64,000 bases of DNA from Tribonema minus (lineage: Eukaryota; Sar; Xanthophyceae; Tribonematales; Tribonemataceae): contig JAFCMP010000023.1 in assembly GCA_017506865.1 (NCBI GenBank), forward strand, positions 248,001 to 312,000, read 5' to 3'. Shown piece by piece: positions 12,506 through 24,306 of this stretch. Below the pieces are notes generated by a model that had not been told where the DNA came from, searched no databases, and saw only the letters and a program-made list of their open reading frames with translations. The position numbers and the translations under genes were made by a program. Numbering within the stretch: position 1 is the stretch's first letter; every line of letters begins with the position of its first letter.

Positions 12506-14984
12506 TCATTTGGCGAGCGCCCACATGTCCTTGTTGCCGAACGTGCACGGTGGCGCGGCCTCTTGCGCCGCCTTGGCTTCCGCGTCAGCGACCATGGCCT
12601 TGGCCACCGTTGACACGGGTATCTGCACGCGCAGACACACACGCGCGCACGCGCACACGCACAGTTAGTGGTGTGGGGACACGTGTCAAGAGGGGTCCAA
12701 GGAAATGCGCTGCTGCGCCCAAGCGACAGCGGCGATCGGTGTTGCGTAGCGCCACGAAGCGACTGAATTAGACTAAGCGTTGTTGCTCATGTGGGATGTG
12801 GCCGCTGCAACCGCTATGAGCAGTGCGCGTCGGGTGGTCAGCATGCCAGGCTGCACCTCGTGTCGCTTGTGGTACCAGACTGGTGTGCTCTGCAACTGAG
12901 CATGATGCACCAGATGCTGCCCTGGGTGCGTAGCCGTCAGGACATCCACATGTGACAGCGGGCGCTCTCCATACGCGTGAGGGCCAATTGCGGTGGGGCA
13001 GGCCGTAATGAGGGTGTGGCTCGTGTCAGTACGCAAACACAAACGGGCACGCACTGTTGCCGCATGCAGCAAAAAGCGCCCCTGGTGCAGCGTGGTCGGG
13101 CTACAGTGCCCGCACTGCCCAGGCGCGCACCAAGAGCAGCGCTCGGTTGAGTGATGACAACAAACAGGAAGCAGGCATGCATACCCACAAGCCAGACGCC
13201 CACGCCACTGCGTCTTAACTGGGCAAACACTCAGCAGCGCTCAGCGCAGCGCCAGCGGCTCACCTCGCGCACCAGGTACGCGGTCATGCGCTCCACGAAG
13301 CGCGCCTTCTCGCCGCGCCCGAGCAGCCCCGGCTGCCAGATGGACACGAGCGCGAACCCCAGCCCCTTTACGAAGTTCTCGCACTGAAGCGTGCGCGCGC
13401 GGGGCAGCAGCAGCGTGGTTGCAAGGCAATGAATTGAATCAGTTGCAGCGGGTCCGCGCTGTTGCCGCAGAAGTGTCCCCAACGCTCAACAGAAAGGAGA
13501 GTCGTGGTGCCAGCATATGATGGAGATGCATGAAGCCGTTGAGGCAGGCCACTGCATAATTCACGCGCTTTCTGAGGCTGGCTGGCTGATGAAGCCTTGC
13601 ATCAAGTGACGCTGCAAGCGCGACGCTTGGCTAGCATCGCATTCGGATCAGCATGTAAAGAGTAGTACGCTGTCCTGACGCTGTAGGCCTAGGCATACAC
13701 ATAGGCACGGAAATATGTCGTGCATTCCCCAGACTCGCCATCACCTGTCACACATCACAAGTCACAGACAAGGCCATTGAACAAATGTTTGATCAATACA
13801 ACACAGGCAAGAGTGTGGACGGCAGACTCATCCTGGGTTGCGTCAACACTGCACGCACGCCCCCCTGCAGAGGCCACCTGCGCCTTTAGAGATCACACAC
13901 TGCACACCGCAGCGCGGCGCAATCGCACAGGCCCAGTTGCTCACCCGCCCCTTGGTCTTCATGTAGAGGAACGGCGACGACGCACTCGCGCCGGCCGCCG
14001 TCACCAGCGAGAAGTGCCGCACCCGCGCGCCCTTGCACACGGGCGCGATCTGCTCCAGGTAGCCGTAGTCGATCTTGACAAAGTCGCTGGCGGAGCCGGC
14101 GTCCTTGCGCGTCGTTCCGAGGCAGTAGAAAGCCGTGCCGACGTTGTCCAGGCTGGTCTGCGGCAGCGATCCGGCGATGTCGTCGTAGTCGAGTACCTGA
14201 GTCCAGGGGACGGGGGGATGGGGGGGGGGGATGGGGTTTCTTGGCGGTTCTCTGCAGTGTGCGGCGTTGTCTTAGAGTCTCAGGCTGCTGCGCCTGCTGG
14301 CCTCAAGCAGCTTTGAAGTCAAGCTGGGCATGCAGACATCGTGCACGGTGCGGCTGCGAGGCGCTACCAGGCAGTTTCACCAGAAAAGCCATGCGTCGGA
14401 TCACCTGGTGCATGTAAGCTACGTGCGTCGGTGGATGCCATCACAGATCTGCACAACACTCCACATATAAAACCGAGACAAAACATCAAACCAGCACACT
14501 GTTGCCCTCTCTGCATTGCAGGCATTGCAGGATGTTCACATGCAGGATGTTTACAAAATACATGGAACTTGTGAACGAAAGTGTACTCATAACTGGATGC
14601 TATGTCAGCGTAATTCAGCCCCCAAAATGTACTTGATACGTGCAAATGGATGTGCGTGGCTTACCTTGACCTGTATCTTGGCAGCTGCAGGTCCCTCAGG
14701 CACCCATTCCGTGGTTTCTACTGGCCTCCTCACGCAAGCAACAACCTGGTGTGAAAGAGGAGTGAGTGAGACGTACACGCATGTCACGTCATCATGGAGT
14801 GAATGATAGAGACACACAGCACCTCAGGAAAGCGCCCCAGATGATCCGCGTTCATCACACTAGGTTGAAGGTCGGAAAACAAATTCAACTACGCACACAC
14901 CTTGCTCCACTTGTCTCCCTGCGCCAGCTGTGTGACTACCTCCCTGCCTATGGCTCCAGTTGCTCCAAACACGACGGCGTTCAT
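12506..14984 (-). CDS. TIP30/HTATIP2-like NAD(P)-binding oxidoreductase
   Basis: Five exons, 14984..14901, 14745..14665, 14196..13945, 13383..13264 and 12622..12506, all phase 0; 217 residues against about 240 in animal TIP30. The protein opens with a Rossmann start (MNAVVFGATGAIGREVV, dinucleotide-binding GATGAIG). It continues with VVACVRRPVE, DNVGTAFYCLGTTRKDAGS, DYGYLEQIA and FSLVTAAGA; the SDR-type active-site YMKTK (YxxxK); and WQPGLLGRGEKAR, which matches the family's FRPG.LL block. The C-terminus IPVSTVAKAM matches the 'V..VA.AM' helix. Spacing from the YxxxK site to the FRPG-like block equals that of the human protein, which supports the direct 13945-13383 junction. In animals the family is linked to nuclear transport and transcription; in algae it is a predicted dehydrogenase of unknown substrate. 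Confidence 0.87.
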
Positions 14985-16049
14985 GCCTGCGATTCTGCGC
15001 GGTCACATGGATGGTCCGAAAAAATGCGAAATGTAATTTCGAAGTTCTGGGGGGCTTTTTTTCCAGCACGCCAGGCGCCGCCCCACGCGACAACTTCGTG
15101 CAACTGTCGGCCCCGTCGCGCGGCACGCCGCCGTACAACGCTGCGCAGGAGAGCAGCACGGACGGGACACCCTGTCACCCCGCTCATCAGCAACAAGCAG
15201 CAGAACACGCTCAGGCTGGCGCAGGCAGGAGGCACGTGGAGCGCCAGACGGTGTCGCTGATGGCTGCAGGTGCAGCCGCCAACCCTGCCCGCCAGCCAAG
15301 ACAAACTTGCGCCCTGCGCAGGTCGCTGAGCCTGATGCTGGGGGTGCCACGAGGGGGCCGAATAGGCCGGAGGCAATGCCGCACACGCTGGTGAAGGTGG
15401 CATAGGCAGAACGCAGGGCCGGTACCGTAACGAGTAGAGACGCCCCCACTCAGCGTCTTGGTGTGCTGATGGTGGTGGTCATGGGCGTCCCCATCAGCGG
15501 CGGGCCGGGGTGTACATGGTCCGCCGTGTGCACTCGAGGAGAATCTCAGACATGATGCTGCTTAATCATTGAGCTTCAGCTTGCCAATGAACAGGATGAA
15601 CAGGATGCGGCTCGGCTCCTGAAGTGGATCTTGAAGCTGTTCGTCATCCGATTCGGCAGCCCCAGGTCGCCGGAGCTGTTGAACAGGACCGTAGCCTCCA
15701 CCATTTGCCGCCAGCAGGGGGCAGTGCCACGTGCGGCCACAATATCACGCGTACACAATGAATGCAGGTCCTGCTGGCGCAGCTGCTGCTGCAGCGTCTG
15801 CTAACGAGTCCACAGGCGCGCTACAATCGCTAGCGTCGCCCTCAGCGCTGCAGCTGTTGCTGGCAGCAATCCCACAAGTGCGCTCCGGCCCCCAGCTTTC
15901 AAACTTTAAGTTGTCCTCTGCATCTGGGCAACATTTTAGAGGAGTGGGCATAGCAATCCTGGGTGTGGTGATGTGATTCTGTAGTATCAGCAAGTGTCTG
16001 CACACAAAAGCTGCAACCTTTGTAGCTAAGGGACCCTTAAAGGTTAGGG
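14985..16049. other. Gene-free stretch upstream of the TIP30-like gene
   Basis: Includes the putative promoter of the minus-strand oxidoreductase. A plus-strand Ala-rich open frame (15758-15976) codes a peptide with AIPQVRSGPQLSNFKLS but has no recognised domain; it ends shortly before the LTR element. Nothing else could be supported. Confidence 0.4.
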
Positions 16050-16295
16050 TGTTGGAATATGGACCTCACTCATATTCTAGTGTATGATTCAGTGTCAGCA
16101 CTGATCAGTTGCATGTTACGTGATGACGTACTTGCGACAACATGTTGAGAATGGTCGTTACATGACGGTTACTTTTCTCTGGAAATACTACTGTTCGTTG
16201 TTCTGGTCTGGCGCGGCGCCTACGCTGGCGCCTGCGGGCTGCCTGCGGCAGGTCTACCTTTGTCGCCTCTCTGCGCGGCCTGTGCGTATTCCCAA
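16050..16295 (+). repeat. Left LTR
   Basis: Begins TGTTGGAATATGG and ends TATTCCCAA, so its ends are an imperfect inverted repeat (TTGGAATA / TATTCCCAA), as usual for LTRs. It shares almost all of its sequence with the copy at 17629, including a GC-rich inverted segment (GGCGCCTACGCTGGCGCC) before the end. Confidence 0.75.
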
Positions 16296-16307
16296 GGGTT
16301 ATGAGCC
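16296..16307 (+). other. Primer-binding site, half-tRNA type
   Basis: GGGTTATGAGCC lies directly after the left LTR and is complementary to the anticodon stem-loop of initiator tRNA-Met (GGGCTCATAACCC in many eukaryotes). Copia of Drosophila and Ty5 of yeast prime from a half-tRNA in this way, so the site supports a Copia-type assignment. Confidence 0.65.
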
Positions 16308-17628
16308 TTCGGCTTCGGGAGCTTCTAAGGTTAGCTGCCAAGGGTAGCAAGACCACGACAACATCAGTGTTCGCTGCAGGCGCAGGATCGGCGGCTGTAG
16401 CAGCACTGCGGATAAACCCACACCAAACAACTGGCTCGGCTCAAGGCGCGGGTGCAGAAAGGGTGGTGGCGTTTGCGGGCGATGTGCCCACCTTCAAGAG
16501 TTCGGCGAGCACGACAGGTTCTACGTTCGCGAACTACGAAGCAGCTTGCGGTTCCAGGGGAACCCATGGGCCGATTCCAGGTCTTGCCGCAGTGTCTTAT
16601 GACGACAGCTGGCGGCAAGAGAGGGTCGGAAAAGCGAAGCAGGCCCGTCCTGTGCGTAGCTTCTTTGTTGAAAGGTTCTTTGCCAAGGTTGGCGTGCCAT
16701 CAGGGGTGGCCCCACCGGCTGTAAAGCAACCAGCTTTTGTTGCCGCAGCTGCAGCAATAGCATCAACTGATAGGACCAGAGCTCAGGACACGAGCGGCTG
16801 GTGCCTACTTGGCAGTTTATGCAGCCTCCGACGTCGTTTGAGCCCGGCATGCCAGCGTGCATACCATCGGCTCAGCGAAGGGAGCTGCTGAAGTCGTGTC
16901 ACACGGATACAGCTGGCGCGATCAGCATGATCACCAGCGTACGAGGCATTCTTCCACGTTTGCCTGGCGGAAAAGTTCAGCAGGAATACCCAATGCTGCT
17001 GGTGGTGGCGAAGCTGCTGACGATGGCGCAGCTGGCGAGGCATCATCAGTGGGGGAGGGGGATCCCCTGGATGACGAGGTCTCCAAACAGCAGTGCGGAC
17101 AGCACTGGCGAGGAGCAGCACACGACACGTGCGGCTATGGCGGGCGCCCGCCCACACATCTCCAAGCATCGGAATGCCACAGGCGGCATTGCAGCTTTGG
17201 ACAGGGACCGTAGCGCGCGCGCGCGGTCGTCCCAGTCGCAGCACGAGGCGTGCAGAATCAAGGGACAAAGTGACGCAGACGTTGCACAAGCAGTGTGCAC
17301 GTGGAGAGTACGCGCAGCATTTGCGTAATGATGCCGCGTATCATAATATGCGGCGGCGTACGGTAACTACACAATTCATGGCCTAGTTCACAATGGTGAC
17401 AGTCAGAGCAATTGGTGTAATGAGGGCTCCCATTGTGATAGACGTACATGCTATCGATGCGGCAGTCCGCAATGATGACAAGAGCAGATGTTTGGACTTG
17501 TGTATGTCCCAAGGGTGTTGTAGATCTCTCTGTGCGCAGAGTAACACACCAGGCTCTCTGTTAGTTGTCTTTTCAGTCATTATGATAGCTCAATCATTGA
17601 TGATCATGGAGCTTGGACTGGGGGAGGG

Positions 17629-17884
17629 TGTTGAAATATGGACCTCACTCATATTCTAGTGTATGATTCAGTGTCAGCACTGATCAGTTGCATGTTACGT
17701 GATGACGTACTTGCGACCACATGTTGAGAATGGTCGTTACATAACGGTTACATTTCTCTGGATTCTCCTAGTAATACTTCTGTTCGTTGTTCTGGTCTGG
17801 CGCGGCGCCTACGCTGGCGCCTGCGGGCTGCCTGCGGCAGGTCTACCTTTGTCTCTTCTCTGCGCGGCCTGTGCGTATTCCCAA
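17629..17884 (+). repeat. Right LTR
   Basis: Starts TGTTGAAATATGG right after a GGGGGAGGG purine tract and ends TATTCCCAA. It matches the left LTR over its whole length apart from one short extra block. Confidence 0.75.
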
Positions 17885-18149
17885 GAGGGTTGGCTGAGTA
17901 GAAACCCCAATATGTCCATACCGTACCCCCACCCTGTCAGGTGTAACTGCCAACTGCATGCAAGTCTTGCGACCTGTGCTTTTATAGCAGGGAAGCAAGC
18001 CTCCTAACACACACACTTTGGCTACGTGGTGCTGTGAGTGTCAGTGCTTTGCTTTGCCCTGTGGTGTTGTTTGCCATAGCAGCAGCACCTGAATTGGTTC
18101 CCGGTACAAACAGACGAAGCGTAATCATCGCTGATCAGCAGCGAAACGA

Positions 18150-19883
18150 CTGTGTCGGGTGACACGAGCCACGGTCACGCAACGAGAGACAAGTCTGCTG
18201 CCTGGAGCCCGCCACTCCTTGGCCGCGACACCCTCTTGTTGGCCGACCCAGCTCCCACGCGCCGTAAGGCACGTGCGTGCCAATCTGAGACACGAACGGG
18301 GCCCCCGGGGCATACCGATCGAGGACTCCGCTGCTGCGGCACCGCCTGCAGCAGCCACCAGCCGCCTAGCGGAGCCAAGTGCCGCTGCGTCTCCTGCTAT
18401 GGCCCAGCAGGACGACAGCAGCAGCGCCGGCTCCTGCAAGGGCAGCCCCGCGTCAGCGCCAGTCTGAGAGCCACTCTTCGACGGCACGTCAGATTCTGAA
18501 GCTCTGAGTCAAGGCTGCGAGACGCCATCGTCGTCTGCACAAGGGCGCCCCGGCATGGCCGCCAGGAGACCCAGCAGCGACCGTCCGTCAGGGCAGCAGC
18601 ACGACCCCTACGGCGCTCTACCCCTCTACAACGCCAGCAGCTACCCACCCCAACCCTCAATCTCTTCGAGAAGGGGGGGTGAGGTTAGGCACGCTCAGCT
18701 CTCCACTGTGACAGCGGATCTCCCTGGGCCAGTACGCCATTGCAACGGAAGTCAGCGCGCAACTGCAAACCTTCGATTGGCAGCGTGCGCCGAGACGATC
18801 GGCGACATGCTCTGAAACCGTTGCGACGACACCAACGCGGCGCTGCTCCGCACTCGCGCCGTCATGTACGACATAGTACTATATGTAGTACGCACCGACA
18901 TGCTCGACATGCGCGCCGACATGCTTGCAGAAGCAAAATGGCGCGTTTCGCCGCACAACGCGCTGCCAGCACCGCCTCCTATAAGCCCATACAAGCCCGC
19001 GCTTTCCTAAGCGTGCGCGCACGTCGCCGACCACCACCGCGCTCCTTCGTCGATCACTGAGCGAGCCGTCTTTGACGGCATGCCCTCTCGAGCACGCTCA
19101 CTACTAGGCCGAGTGCCGACAGGCGAGGAGCTTGGGGCCAAGCTCGCACGATCGCCACCGCTGAAGGCCGCTGCGCTGTTGCAGCTGTTTGGCGCCGCGG
19201 AACAAGCGCGTCAACCGCATGTACTCGCCGTGCGTACCGCGACGGCGACTGCCAGTGCGACGGCGCAGCAGCAGGCGCGCCCTCCTGTGAATCGCAACGC
19301 AGACGTACGCGGCGGCGCCAGCGGCGACGCGGCGCGCAACGGCAGCGCCAGCGGCGACGCAGCGCGCAGCGCCGGCGGCAGCCGCGCGGCGCACAGCAGC
19401 GGCGGAAGCAGCGGCGCAGTGCGCGGCATCGGCGGAAGCGGCGGCGAGGCGCGCTAAAGCGGCGGCGGCGGCGGCGGTGGAGGCGATGACGGCGGCGGCG
19501 GCGGCGGCGATGGCGGCGACGGCACCCCGAGCAGCAGTGAGCGCAGTGGCAGTGCCAGTGGCGGCAGGCGCGGCGCCCCAGCGGCGGTGCCGGCGCCAGC
19601 AGCGTTGTGGCCAGGGCAGCCTGCGGGGTTGCCCACGGAGGCGTGGTTTGACGCACAGGGGCGCGCCATCACGCGCATGGCCATCAGGCTACGCGCCGAC
19701 GACCTGCCTCACACGTGTATCACCGGCTCCTCCGAGGGCCAGGCTGCCAGCCTGAGTGCGCAGGCGTGTGCTGCGCTCGAGGCGCAAGCGCTGGTCACAG
19801 GTGAGGCGCAGAGAGAATCGAAGTTCATGCATGAAGCCAACCTGAAGCAGTCAACAAGAGGCCGCCTCAGTGGGTTGGTTTAA
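18150..19883 (+). other. Unrecognised coding-like block
   Basis: A series of plus-strand open stretches with protein-like composition lies here: Ala/Ser-rich at 18318-18467, Pro/Ser-rich at 18555-18815, a segment at 18826-19008 with VMYDIVLYVVRTDMLDM, an ATG-started 125-codon frame at 19080-19457 (SLLGRVPTGEELGAKLARSP), and a 99-codon frame at 19587-19883 (GLPTEAWFDAQGRAITRMAI). Frames change between them, so they are either exons of one gene or a decayed repeat gene; I found no convincing splice chain. A (GGC)n tract lies at 19455-19510. No domain recognised. Confidence 0.35.
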
Positions 19884-22409
19884 GCCCCCTGATTCACGGG
19901 GGGTCACTGTGTCATAACAAGGCCACGTGGCCCAGTGGCACTTCACCGCCTCAGAGATCCGGCTTATCTCCGCACGCACTTTGCGCTGTTGCTGTCGCTG
20001 TGAAGAGGGGGAATGTCAGAGAAGTTAAATCAAATGACATTGTACACTGTTAGGGACAAATCATAATTAGGAACACGCAGTGCACGCAGATCTGCACTGC
20101 AACACCAGGTCCTGGACTTGCCTGGGCCAGCACAATCATTGTGTGCTGCCTGGAGAATCCACATTTGTTGCATATGCGTGGCAATGGAAATTCGAGGCTG
20201 CTGCAAATGGCATGAGGAACATGATGGCCAAACAGGACAATTTTGTCAAGGCGCACAACAGCTGCTGTAACCTCATTGCCCACAACCTTGTCAGGTACCA
20301 TTTGCCTGCAAGTTATCATACTTCTACATGATACATATCATGTAACATATGTCCAAAGGCTACTGGTAGTACATGTTGGACAACGCCCCCGGGGCCCGCA
20401 ATGGCATTTAATTGACCAGTGTGCAAGCTGCAGTCAGGTCTTAGACTAGAAGATTGCAAAGACACAATTGTGACATGAAGAAAGCACATTACACAAACTT
20501 GACGCAATATATTGAGTCACTGACAATGCACGCAATAGCTGCATGTACATTAAAATTATCTGCAAAGCTGCAGGGGTGGTCAACTGTGAACAAGCTGCAC
20601 ATGTGCACTGCATACACCGTCAAAAACATCATCAACATGGCGTTGCCGCCCGCTCGCATCATGATCGCCAGTTGTACATGGTACGCGGCGATCTGACACA
20701 GGCACCAAACATGTGGCTGGGTGGTTGCGTGCTGGGCGTTGGTGTAGGCCCTTGAATGCGTCAATGAGATGCCCACATGACAGACATGACTGAGGCATTT
20801 TCGGCGCACGCTGGCGGATGCGCTCAGCCTGTTGATCAGCCCTAGCAGCTAGCTTGATGCAAAGTGCCATCATGGCAGATGACATGGTGGCATCTGTGAC
20901 TGTGCCGATACAACATGATCACGACTGGCACCATGTTCAGCGATGACCGGCAATGCTATGGCCCAGGTGGCGCCACCAGAAAAGGCATGAGAGGCGCAGT
21001 TCGCAATCATGATGGAGTCAGCCGCTCCGTAGATGCTGGCACCGCTGGTGCTGGCATAGAGGCTACTGCAACAGATTGCCTGAAAACCGAATTGTCACCC
21101 GGTCGGCGCAACTTGGCAACAATCATGCGGACCGGGTGATGCTCATCTCTGTGGTGGCGCGTATGTTGTCGGCTTCTAGTTGCTGCTTCCAAAAGATTTT
21201 CGGGTGGCTTGGTGACACTGTCTTGCAGCACACTCCAGGCTGAGCCCATTGAACTGCCCCTCGGTCCACCTCCCCGCAGTACTTGTTCCAAGCGACGGCC
21301 CAGCGTTCAAAAGCTAAACACTTCGCCATTGACGAAGTACTGCGACCATTCGCGCTTGAACTTTAAAGGCTCCTGCTTTGTTTTCACCGGCGTGACGGGT
21401 ATGCATGCGCCATGAGCCTGGCCATTGCCACAGCTGAAGGCGGCAGGTCCGACATTGACAAATCCTGCCCCTATTGTACCCACCCCCGCTTCCGCATATG
21501 CTGTGGCATCCTCACAGTGTGCGCACTGAGCGCTGACAGCAGCACTCATGTCGCCCGTCGGTCCGGCAGGCAACAAGCGGCTGTTCGCGAGACCGCTGTG
21601 CTCTCCGGCAAACTTTAAGTCGCGAGTTGACACCCAACCGAGCCACAAAGGGTCGTGCGGCCACCAGTCCGCAGTGAGCGTCTGCTGTGGTGATTTTTGT
21701 TTGAGTGTCACCTGTAACTGTTACGGTTGGCAGTTACGAGTGTTTGTTGTTTGGTTGTTTGGCTCAGACAAGAGCACTGCAGCAGCCCCAGAATACACAT
21801 ACTATTAGCACAGTCCGGTCAGCTGTGTTGTGTGTGGGTGTCTTCTCTGCATTGTTCCCTGCACTTGCTGAAGTGTAGTACGGAGGCTAGTTGTTGCGTG
21901 ACTGCAGCGCCTCCACCAGACTGAGTTTGTATCGTAGATGCCACGTAGCTCCTCGGAGAGCCCTCGCTTGGCAATTGCCATGCGCAAGCTCCAACGGTGG
22001 TTGAACTCCAGCAGTGAACAGACTGAGTGTGCCAGTTCTGGTGCAACATGATGAGCACTGTTGATCTTCCTGTGTCAGTGAGGTATAGGTGGTACCCCTC
22101 AGTGCCGTTCAACAAGTTGGTGCCGCGAACACACGTGTGGTCAGGCAGACCACAACCTCCCTCCGACTTGAAGTAAAGGGGTGTCTCCTGCACGTCACTC
22201 AGGCACCTATGTTGGATATGCTCCTGGATCCACGAGCATCAGCTTGTTCACCTGCCAATTTGAAATCGAACTTCAACGACAAAAAAGACGTGAGTGTGAA
22301 TGCATGGCAAAATAGGCACTCCATCATGACAGCTAAGCAACATACCATATGCATCATGCATCTTGCGCAGTAAAAAGCCAGGACTTGTGCAATGGTGGCC
22401 ACACTGGAC
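19884..22409. other. Gene-poor stretch with decayed open frames
   Basis: Starts with a C5/G6 hairpin (19885-19910). Minus-strand open frames at 20050-20319 (ICNKCGFSRQHTMIVLAQ) and 21307-21711 (WLGWVSTRDLKFAGEH) look protein-like but match no family I know; they may be relics of a repeat. Part of a dispersed repeat starts near 21700 (separate entry). No host gene could be supported. Confidence 0.35.
21700..21860 (+). repeat. Dispersed repeat, copy 1, possibly LTR-derived
   Basis: Shares scattered but collinear blocks with 28628-28790: TTGGCTCAGACAA, then GTCAGCTGTG, then GGGTGTCTT and CTGCA. Copy 2 has a TATATATA box at the equivalent point. Starts near TGTTACGG. It may be an old LTR or a repeated promoter; only two copies are seen in this window. 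Confidence 0.4.
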
Positions 22410-22466
22410 TCAAGTGATATAGTTACCCTTGTATATATTATATACAAGGGTAACTATATCATCAAG
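22410..22466. mobile_element. Perfect 47-bp palindrome with 5-bp target duplication
   Basis: From 22415 to 22461 the sequence is a perfect inverted repeat, 23-nt arms around one central base; each arm runs TGATATAGTTACCC then TTGTATATA. It is flanked on both sides by TCAAG (22410-22414 and 22462-22466). A perfect palindrome with a duplicated target looks like a recent insertion of a minimal fold-back or MITE-like element. Confidence 0.6.
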
Positions 22467-22519
22467 TGAAACAACACTGAAACCGTACAGGAACTGCGCA
22501 AGCATGCCATTTGTGACTA

Positions 22520-22890
22520 ACCCTACCTACTAGTAACCCTAACCCATTTTGCGCCTAACCCTTAGGCTAATCCTCACTGAGCACTCTAGGGCTGCACACT
22601 GTGGCACAAACAGGTAAGACCTGGTGAACCGCTACTCAGGTTGGACTCAAAAGACACACAATGCAGAGTTTGAACATACAAGCCCAGCGTAACTTCAACC
22701 CTAACCCTAACCCTAACCCATTTGCGCCTAACCCTAACCCTAACCCTAACCCTAGCTCTACAGCTGCACACAAGCAAGGTAAGACCGGATGAACCGCTAC
22801 CCAGGTTGGACTCAAAAGACACACCATGCAGACGTTGAACATACAAGCCCAGCAACAACTTCAACCCTAACACTAATCTTAATCCTAGGC
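22520..22890. repeat. Interstitial telomeric satellite
   Basis: Two copies of a unit of about 166 bp (GGTAAGACC at 22613 and 22779; both carry GGTTGGACTCAAAAGACACA) alternate with runs of CCCTAA (22697-22720, 22727-22755) and degenerate CCTAAC blocks at the outer edges. This is the TTAGGG telomere repeat embedded in a subtelomere-like satellite, here far from any chromosome end visible in the window. Confidence 0.8.
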
Positions 22891-23109
22891 TGTGCAGGAA
22901 AAGGTCAGAGGTAAATAGTGCAGCTTCCAGCCGAGTCCTTGACAGGCTGCCTCAAAAGGCACAATACAAGGGACTGCACATGCCTGCAAGCTTTCTGTGC
23001 TGCAGCACACAACAAGTCCAACCTACTGTAAACTCGCCGCTTTCCAACTTGAACTGCCACTGCTAGCTTGAAACAGTAGCTCTCCCAGCGCCGCATCAAC
23101 AACGTGGCC

Positions 23110-23422
23110 GAATGCATCACACACTCACTTAAACCGCACCAGCTCCACCTTGTGCCGACGGCAGTGCTCCACGTAGAAGCTCCAGCGCTCGCCCCTGTAT
23201 TTGGCGATCTCAGCAGTACCCACAGCCGGTGCTAGACAGGTAGGCGTCTACCTCTGCAAGGTCGTCCGTGCTGACGATGAAGAAGGCGTCCCGCAGCAGC
23301 GCCATGAATGGCCTGAATGCGCCATGACTCTGCTTCAATGTCCTAGCTATGCGCCTCATCGCACGGATCGCATCCAGTCGCACTTCAGGTACATGAAATA
23401 CGGGTGCGCTGCTGCCGCCGCC

Positions 23423-23453
<31 letters not shown>

Positions 23454-24306
23454 CTGCCGCTGCCGCTGCTGTCGCCGCCAGCGCTGCCGCCACCGCTGCC
23501 GCCGCCGCTGCCACTACCGCCACTGCTGCCGCTGCCGCCACTCCCTGTTCCGCCGTCGCTGCCCCCGACGCAGCTGATGCTGCCGCATCCGCTGCTGCTG
23601 CTGCTGCTGCCGCTGCCGATGGATTGGCCGCCAACGTCGCTAAACCAGCTGCTGCCGCTGCTGCCGATGCTGTCATCAGCCAGTTCTTCAGATTCTGAGT
23701 CGCTCTCAGAAACGTCTGCTGCGTCCATTGTACTGCTGCTGTTGGCAGTACCGTATGACAGTCACCCATACGTTGGATGTACTGAGGGACCGTGATGGAG
23801 CCGTCCGCAAAGAAGGCGTCAACCATGTCTGAAGTGCAGGTGCCTGTAGAGCCGGTGGATGGCACGAAAACTGAGCTGCCATCAGGCACAGTCTGTGGTG
23901 GTGTGTAAGAGTTGGCAAGCCGCAGGTGCGCAACATCCCACAGCACCTTAGCAGGCTCCGTGAGCAAGAGCTCTGCAAAGGTCACCTTGGGTCCCCCCGT
24001 CTGAGACTGATGCCGAGTGAGCGCGTTTGCCTGCTCTGCGCGTGTGACGCGCACGGCCACTCTCGCAGTGTGGGATGTCTGCATGCTCAACCGCCCCCAC
24101 TTGCTGCCAGTGTACTCATGCACCACCCCCCACGCCAGCAGTTGCGAGTGGTTTGCGCTGTAGAGCAGCACGTGCGCTCCTGTCGTCAAATCTGCTCCGC
24201 CGGGAGGTGGCTGAAATATGGGATCGCCATGCTCCTTCACAGATCCATGCACCGCCGCGCATGCTAATGGATCTGCAGTGGCAGTGTTGCAGCAGGGCAA
24301 TGGCAT
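23110..24306 (-). CDS. Hypothetical protein(s), repeat-rich, overlapping frames
   Basis: An ATG-started frame of 316 codons (24306-23356) reads GAHVLLYSANHSQLLAWGVV and VTFAELLLTEPAKVLWDVAH before a long poly-Ala tail. This weakly recalls the 'G..V.L.S...A.G' domain associated with En/Spm-like transposons; that is inference. A second ATG frame (23728-23210) overlaps its end: acidic SESDSESEELADDS, then Ser/Gly-rich, then AFRPFMALLRDAFFIVSTDD. Removing a 43-nt GT-AG stretch (43 bases just after DDLAE) would extend the second frame by IAKYRGERWSFYVEHCRRHK. Which frame is used is unclear because the shared (GCN)n tract reads as Ala or Ser/Gly. No firm family. Confidence 0.45.

Larger units (their letters stand above)
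16050..17884 (+). mobile_element. Small Copia-like LTR element, probably non-autonomous
   Basis: Two direct repeats of about 250 bp (16050-16295 and 17629-17884) bound a 1.3-kb interior. They are near-identical apart from one short length difference, so the insertion looks fairly young. A primer-binding-like 12-mer follows the left repeat, and a purine tract (GGGGGAGGG) precedes the right one. Five-base flanks TAGGG and GAGGG are near-identical and may be the target duplication. The interior has unrecognised open stretches and no visible integrase or reverse transcriptase. That, and the total of 1.8 kb, suggest a TRIM- or LARD-like non-autonomous relative. Treated as a fossil. Confidence 0.72.

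Noticed and set aside
21307-21711. Gene with repeated LKF..AGE motif (also at 22262 and 37270)
   Set aside because: The similarity reduces to the AACTTCAA octamer read in frame; surrounding residues do not align.
22697-22755. Chromosome end (true telomere)
   Set aside because: Only short runs of CCCTAA, interrupted by satellite and followed by 41 kb of ordinary sequence; interstitial.
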